Shown here: positions 59,422 to 64,000 of the stretch, in pieces
Layout: the number at the start of each line of letters is the position of its first letter
How positions within the stretch are numbered: position 1 is the first letter of the stretch
Source: Terriglobus roseus DSM 18391
GTDB taxonomy: Bacteria > Acidobacteriota > Terriglobia > Terriglobales > Acidobacteriaceae
Direction of reading: 5' to 3'
NCBI RefSeq assembly: GCF_000265425.1
Contig: NC_018014.1
Span: forward strand, 3,410,001 to 3,474,000
DNA length: 64,000 nt
The notes under the pieces: generated by a model
What the model was told of the DNA's origin: nothing
What the model saw: only the letters and a program-made list of their open reading frames with translations
Databases searched by the model: none
Made by a program: the position numbers and the translations under genes

Positions 59422-62400
59422 TTAGAAGTTAAGCTTCAAAGCCACCTGCACATTCCGCGGCAGATTGTACTGCTGCGTAATCTGCCCGAAGGTCGCGGAG
59501 TTGAACTGCTGATTCGGCAATCCAAACCAAACCTTGTTCATGAAGTTGAACGCCTCCAGTCGGAACTGCAGCGCAATCGTGTCGTGGATCGGAAACTCCT
59601 TGATGGCAGAGATATCGTCTTGGAATCCGAAGGGTCCACGAAGCTGACCGGAGACGCGCGGCACGTTGCCCAGCTCAAAGGCCTGCGCCAGTCGGAAGCC
59701 CGCGGGATTGAAGTAACCCTGCGTCTGACCCACCGCGGAACCGCCACCCAGTCGCTGGCGAACGCCACCGGCAGTCAGCGGGCTCACACCCGGCACAAAG
59801 CTCGGACGGCTGCCTGAATACGCTGCACCGCCTGTCTGCGTCACGCCAAGCGCATACCCACTCTGGATGTAACCGATGAAGTTCAGCTTCCATCCACCCA
59901 CAGCCTGATTCGCCCAGCCTGGCAGGTTACCGCCGAACCGTTGGCCGCGGCCAAAGGGCAGCGTGTAATTCAGGTTGCCGACAACGCGATGCGGAATGTC
60001 CGTCGGTTGCACGGAACGCTCCAGATCGTAGCGGTAGAAGTTCTGCACGCCCGGCGTACCGTTCGCATTGAAAGCACCCGTCGTGACATCGACCGTGTTA
60101 CCCAGCAGCTTCGACCATGTATAACTCACAATCGCTGACAGGTTCGAGGTCTTCATCGTCATGAAGGCCTGGAATGCGTGATAGGTCGACGATGCAATAT
60201 TGTATTGACCCACATTGAGTGAGCCGTTCGTAAGGCCAGTATTCGGACCATACTGCGGATAAGCTGCCAGCAACTGCTGGCGCTGCACCGTCGGCGATGC
60301 CAGGTTCCCACTGACTCCGGGCTGGCCGTACAGCGGGTTTGCGACCTGTGCCGTCAGGTATGCCGACTGCACATTGCCGGGATCACCAACAGCTCCCCAG
60401 TAACGCGGCTGCAGATCGTTCGGACGATATCCAATCGGCAGATGCGTTCCCTTGCTCCCCGCGTAGTTCAGGTGCAGCACAACGTGGCTTGAGATCTGCT
60501 GCTCCACACCGAAGTTCCACTGCGAGTAGTAAGGCAAGGGGTTCTTGTAAAGCAGACCGGAGACGCTCGTACCGGCGCCAACCTGCACACCCGCAGCCGA
60601 TCCAGCCGGCAGCAGTACGCCACCCGGAAGCGGATTATCGATCAGCGTCGTAGGCCGCTGCGTATAGGTATAGGTCTGCTGCGTCGTCTGCGAAAAGCCC
60701 AGCGTACCGCCGCTATAGATGCGCTGTGTCGACGGCAGATACAGCAGGTCATAGCCGCCGCGCACGACGGTCGAAGGATTCGGGTTATAAGCAAAGCCCA
60801 CGCGAGGACCGAACTTGTTGTAGTTATTCCAGAAGTTACGCGGGTTCCCGTTCACGCCAACGTACTGTGCTCCGCCCGTAAACGGCAGCGCAGCGCTCGA
60901 GAGCGGGTTCGCCGCTTGCAGATCCAGTGCGGCCCATGCGTTGTGACGATCCGTGAAACCTTGGTCGCGATCGTAGCGAAGACCCAGGTTCAGCGTCAGG
61001 TTGTTGCGAATACGCCAGTCATCCTGCACGTAGATCGCGTGATACCACTGCTGCAACGCGAGCGTCGACTGGCGCTGAATCGCTGCAGTCGTAGGTGTGC
61101 CCAACAGCATTGCCGCAACCGTAGCGAACTGTGCGGGAATGCCCGACACGCCATTCGCCGCGTTCGCACCACGCGTCAACGTAGAGTCGAACGTCATGTT
61201 GCCCAGCGGATTGCCGAAGCCCTGTTCCATCTCATTGACCAGGCGGCCTTCGTATCCAATGGTCATGCTGTGCTTGCCAAGCTGCCACACCAGAAACGGC
61301 ACAAGGGTGTGCGTGTAGTGGTTCCACTGGTTGGAGTTTGCGGCGGTGCCAATCTGCTGAAAGCCATTCAGCGCAACCACGGGGGTGCCCGTCGTCTGCT
61401 GCTCGGACTGGTAATTCGCTGAGAAGCCGAACTCACTCGCAGGGATGGTAAAGTTGCCCGGCAATTGAACGTTCCGCTGCGCTGCAAAGCCGTACGTTAT
61501 CTGCAGCAGCATCGTCGGTGAGATCGTCCAGCTATCGCTCAGTGCGAACAGGCTGCCGGAGATCTGCTGGTGAATGCTGTTCGTGCCGCTATACGCACCC
61601 GTAAACAGATCGTTTTCGTTGTGTACGTTCGTGCCGCGTGTGCCGCGCATGAACGCACGGTTCGAAGCCGAGAAGTTGTGATCGATGCGGAAGTTGAACT
61701 GGTCGTCCTTGTCGCTGGTCGGCTGCGCAATCGTATAGTTGTTCGTCAGTCCCGGCTGGTTTGGCAGCGGATACAGAGCAATCAGCTTTGCCGCAAGCGG
61801 GTTCAGCGTGGTGACACCCTGCCCCGCACCGAAGCAACCGCTCGCGTTGCAACCGGCTGGCAGCGGGGTCCGGACGTAGTTATTCCCGACCTGCGTTGTG
61901 CTGTACGGGTCATAGACCAGGTTCCCGGTATTCTCCGTGAAGATACCCTTCCGCATCAGGGCGGTCGGCACCGTCAGCGTCTGCGCCGCGTACGTCACGT
62001 TGCGCTGGCCTTCATAGCCAAAGGTGAAGAAGGTCTTGTCCGTATGGGGGTAGAGCTTGGGGATGAAGACAGGTCCACTTACAAATCCACCGTACTGGTT
62101 GTAACGATGCGGGTAGCGGAAGTCCTTCCGCGACGCGATGGGATAGACACCCGAACGCTTCTGGAAGTAGTTCGCCGCATCCAGCTTGTCGTTCCGCAGG
62201 AAGTCGTACAGCGTGCCGTGCAGCCGGTTCGTTCCGGTCTTCGTCACGATGTTCAGGAAGCCGCCGCTCGAACGTCCGAACTGGGCACCCGGGTTGGAAG
62301 TGATCACCTTGAACTGGTCGACCACCTCCGCACTGGGCGTAAGTGCAGGCTGCCCCTGGCAGCACAGTGTCACGGAGATACCGTCGATCAGGATCTCGTT

Positions 62401-62991
62401 GTTGCCGGAGACACCACCGTTCGATGAGAAGTTGTTCGTCGCCGCCGCAACCAGCGCGCCACGCGTCGTGCTGACACCCGTACCGAAGCTGCCGCCGGGG
62501 TTGATGCCGGGACTCAGCTGGGCCAGCGCATAAGGGTTACGGCCGTTCAGGGGTAGTTCACTCACCTGTCGCGCGCCCACCGTATAGCTCAGGGTCGAGT
62601 TGTCCGTGTTGAGCTGCTCCGCGGACGAAGCCTGCACGGTCACCGACTCCGCGCTGCTGCCAATCTCCAGCGCAATGTTCAACTGCGCGGTCTGACCCAC
62701 CGCAAGCGTCACCGTCGACTCTGACTTCTTAAAGCCGGGAAGGATCGCCGTCAGCTTGTACGTTCCCGTCTGCAACGCCGGGAAGATGTAGATGCCGTCC
62801 CCGTTCGCACGGGTCTGCTGCGTTATGCCTGTCTCTGTCTTGGTGATGCTCACTTCGGCATTCGGCACGACCGCGCCCGCGCTGTCCGTAAGCTGACCCG
62901 TAACGGATCCGTTTGCAATCTGTGCCACGGCAGGCATGCAAGCCACCGCGATCAGGAGGAGAAATAGGAGTTTCTTTGCTGCGTGTCTCAT
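59422..62991 (-). CDS. Oar-like TonB-dependent receptor
   Basis: A 1189-residue outer-membrane protein. GAGG 6 bases before the ATG at 62991 supports this start. A longer frame to 63024 does not have it. A signal peptide covers about 1-24 (PAVAQ). The carboxypeptidase-regulatory-like domain (about 26-110) is followed by a plug with ELPLNGRNPYALAQLSPG, and a long barrel ending in VALKLNF with terminal Phe. Arrangement and motifs match the receptor at 5311. An FAD-dependent oxidoreductase gene lies upstream on the same strand, and the 158-base gap holds four CGTAACA half-sites. Confidence 0.94.
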   Translation of the reverse strand: MRHAAKKLLFLLLIAVACMPAVAQIANGSVTGQLTDSAGAVVPNAEVSITKTETGITQQTRANGDGIYIFPALQTGTYKLTAILPGFKKSESTVTLAVGQTAQLNIALEIGSSAESVTVQASSAEQLNTDNSTLSYTVGARQVSELPLNGRNPYALAQLSPGINPGGSFGTGVSTTRGALVAAATNNFSSNGGVSGNNEILIDGISVTLCCQGQPALTPSAEVVDQFKVITSNPGAQFGRSSGGFLNIVTKTGTNRLHGTLYDFLRNDKLDAANYFQKRSGVYPIASRKDFRYPHRYNQYGGFVSGPVFIPKLYPHTDKTFFTFGYEGQRNVTYAAQTLTVPTALMRKGIFTENTGNLVYDPYSTTQVGNNYVRTPLPAGCNASGCFGAGQGVTTLNPLAAKLIALYPLPNQPGLTNNYTIAQPTSDKDDQFNFRIDHNFSASNRAFMRGTRGTNVHNENDLFTGAYSGTNSIHQQISGSLFALSDSWTISPTMLLQITYGFAAQRNVQLPGNFTIPASEFGFSANYQSEQQTTGTPVVALNGFQQIGTAANSNQWNHYTHTLVPFLVWQLGKHSMTIGYEGRLVNEMEQGFGNPLGNMTFDSTLTRGANAANGVSGIPAQFATVAAMLLGTPTTAAIQRQSTLALQQWYHAIYVQDDWRIRNNLTLNLGLRYDRDQGFTDRHNAWAALDLQAANPLSSAALPFTGGAQYVGVNGNPRNFWNNYNKFGPRVGFAYNPNPSTVVRGGYDLLYLPSTQRIYSGGTLGFSQTTQQTYTYTQRPTTLIDNPLPGGVLLPAGSAAGVQVGAGTSVSGLLYKNPLPYYSQWNFGVEQQISSHVVLHLNYAGSKGTHLPIGYRPNDLQPRYWGAVGDPGNVQSAYLTAQVANPLYGQPGVSGNLASPTVQRQQLLAAYPQYGPNTGLTNGSLNVGQYNIASSTYHAFQAFMTMKTSNLSAIVSYTWSKLLGNTVDVTTGAFNANGTPGVQNFYRYDLERSVQPTDIPHRVVGNLNYTLPFGRGQRFGGNLPGWANQAVGGWKLNFIGYIQSGYALGVTQTGGAAYSGSRPSFVPGVSPLTAGGVRQRLGGGSAVGQTQGYFNPAGFRLAQAFELGNVPRVSGQLRGPFGFQDDISAIKEFPIHDTIALQFRLEAFNFMNKVWFGLPNQQFNSATFGQITQQYNLPRNVQVALKLNF

Positions 62992-63033
62992 GGAAGGCCT
63001 CGAAATCAAAACAGGGGAGGACAATTCAGCGCG

Positions 63034-63118
63034 CGTAACACTGCCGCTGGATCTGAGCAGCGAGTCTCGTCACCCGTAACAGCAACGTCCAGTTCCAAGC
63101 TGTTACGTTACTGTTACG
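63034..63118. promoter_or_regulatory. Four CGTAACA/TGTTACG half-sites upstream of the TonB receptor
   Basis: CGTAACA occurs at 63034-63040 and 63075-63081 (extended to CGTAACAG), and its complement TGTTACG at 63101-63107 and 63112-63118. The inner pair forms an inverted repeat, CGTAACAG(N17)CTGTTACG. All lie 43 to 127 bases upstream of the receptor start, as expected for an operator cluster. Confidence 0.5.
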
Positions 63119-63149
63119 GATGAGCGGAATCAGCTACTTACAGCTCTAT

Positions 63150-64000
63150 CTATGGTTCTGGGTGGATCTTGGAGATGGCGTGATGGGCCTGCTGATCGAA
63201 ATGCAGGATGCTGCCGTCCTTCCGTAGGAGCTCCTGCAAACGCTCCACCGGCACCTGCTGGACCGGCACCTTGCTCTGAATCGCAAGGGCGGCGGTCACA
63301 CCGGCGGCCTGCCCGATCATCATGTACTGTGGCTCCATCCGAACGGACGAATAAGCCACGTGCGACGCAGACAGGCACACCGGCACCAGCAGATTCGTCA
63401 CTTCATCCTGCTTGGGCAGCATGGCACCGAAGCTGATCTCATACGGCTGCACCGCGACCTGCACGTCGCCTTCATTAAAGACAGAGCCATCCGGCATGGC
63501 GACCCGCTGCACGTTGTGCGAGTCGCTGTTGTAGCTCCCCATCGCGATCGAATCCGGCTTCGTCCGGTCCGTCTGCAGGTCCGCCTGGTGCATGACATAG
63601 ACGCCGCTCATCCGCCGGCCCTCACGGATGTAGAGCTGGCGCGGCCACCCCTTGGTGTCCGTAAACTCATCCTTCGCCCGTCCCCAGGTATTCGTGTCGT
63701 CACGTAGCGACTTCGGGACCGAAGGGTCCGTGGCCAGGAAGTAGAAGAACGCCTCCGTATATCGCTGATGCTCCGCCCAGATCCGCTGACGCTCCACGTA
63801 GCTGGCATCGGGGTACGTCCAGCTCTTCCCGATGTAGTCGGTCGAGAACGGACCGTTGTTGTTGAAGTCGCATTTGTGGTTCGCGAAGCAGACGGGGTTG
63901 GTCACCGAGCGCAAAACCGGGTCCTTTCCGGTGTGCTCTTTGTAGCTTTTCAGGTAGCGCGTCAGGAGTGCGAACTGAGACGATTCATATCCTGCCGGTT
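63150..64000 (-). CDS. FAD-dependent oxidoreductase (PF12831-type), 3' part only
   Basis: The C-terminal 282 or so residues of a gene that starts beyond the right edge. The open frame continues without a stop to 63998. The segment fits the FAD-dependent oxidoreductase family found with glycan-use genes: YIGKSWTYPDASYVERQRIW, GRRMSGVYVMHQADL, a region with YNSDSHNVQR, and the closing GQAAGVTAALAI, the FAD-binding end of the fold. The N-terminal dinucleotide motif is outside the window. The likely role is oxidation of a sugar or related compound. Location cannot be judged without the N terminus. The TonB receptor downstream on the same strand suggests a shared substrate. Confidence 0.85.
   Translation of the reverse strand, partial: PAGYESSQFALLTRYLKSYKEHTGKDPVLRSVTNPVCFANHKCDFNNNGPFSTDYIGKSWTYPDASYVERQRIWAEHQRYTEAFFYFLATDPSVPKSLRDDTNTWGRAKDEFTDTKGWPRQLYIREGRRMSGVYVMHQADLQTDRTKPDSIAMGSYNSDSHNVQRVAMPDGSVFNEGDVQVAVQPYEISFGAMLPKQDEVTNLLVPVCLSASHVAYSSVRMEPQYMMIGQAAGVTAALAIQSKVPVQQVPVERLQELLRKDGSILHFDQQAHHAISKIHPEP

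Noticed and set aside
1..64000. Horizontal-transfer island or prophage
   Set aside because: No integrase, phage, transposase or tRNA-flanked boundary was recognised, and the gene style is uniform across the window.

Overview
The window looks like chromosomal DNA of a Gram-negative, high-GC acidobacterium of the Terriglobus/Granulicella/Edaphobacter type (order Terriglobales). This is inferred from gene content: three very large Oar-like TonB-dependent receptors with an N-terminal carboxypeptidase-regulatory-like domain, many twin-arginine (Tat) exported sugar enzymes, quinoprotein dehydrogenases with c-type cytochromes, BlaI/M56 sensor pairs, and short palindromic repeats between genes. No rRNA, tRNA, CRISPR array, transposase, integrase or plasmid function was recognised.

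Layout. 1-643 is non-coding with a 56-bp tandem repeat. 644-18109 is a sugar-catabolic region: a leftward operon (TonB receptor, Tat-exported M81 peptidase homologue, Gfo/Idh/MocA oxidoreductase, two xylose-isomerase-like TIM barrels), a rightward block (ROK regulator, Tat-exported TIM barrel, Tat-exported Gfo/Idh/MocA oxidoreductase), a DeoR regulator, two more Gfo/Idh/MocA oxidoreductases, a FucP/NagP-type permease and a GlmS-like SIS deaminase. 18211-18596 is a tandem repeat pair. 18703-25434 carries two quinoproteins, a dihaem cytochrome c, a DUF1080 protein and a BadF-type (GlcNAc-kinase-like) kinase. 25445-30144 has CutC, a Tat-exported purple-acid-phosphatase-like enzyme and a second TonB receptor.

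30343-33668 is a BlaI/M56 protease operon in which the usual penicillin-sensor domain is replaced by a 29-residue repeat domain that also occurs in a secreted partner. 33936-37189 is an RsbQ-type hydrolase translationally coupled to a PAS-GGDEF-EAL protein. 37300-45041 holds a glucoamylase-family hydrolase, an ABC exporter and a cyclic beta-1,2-glucan-synthase-like protein that lacks the phosphorylase end. 45060-50848 has a secreted protein of unknown role and the pantothenate/CoA genes coaBC, panC and panB. 50957-59348 places two near-paralogous Crp/Fnr regulators around an OmpA-type protein, an Ig-repeat/ice-binding-domain lipoprotein, a structured non-coding region and a cytoplasmic DsbA-like protein. 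59422-64000 has a third TonB receptor and the 3' part of an FAD-dependent oxidoreductase.

How the genes may work together (inference). TonB receptors bring in oligosaccharides or glycosides. Periplasmic and cytoplasmic Gfo/Idh/MocA oxidoreductases, TIM-barrel proteins and the DUF1080 protein together have the composition of a 3-keto-glycoside oxidation/elimination pathway. Amino sugars would pass through the NagP-like permease, BadF-type kinase and SIS deaminase. The least ordinary systems are the RsbQ/PAS-GGDEF-EAL pair, the BlaI/M56-repeat/secreted-repeat trio and the shortened beta-glucan synthase locus.
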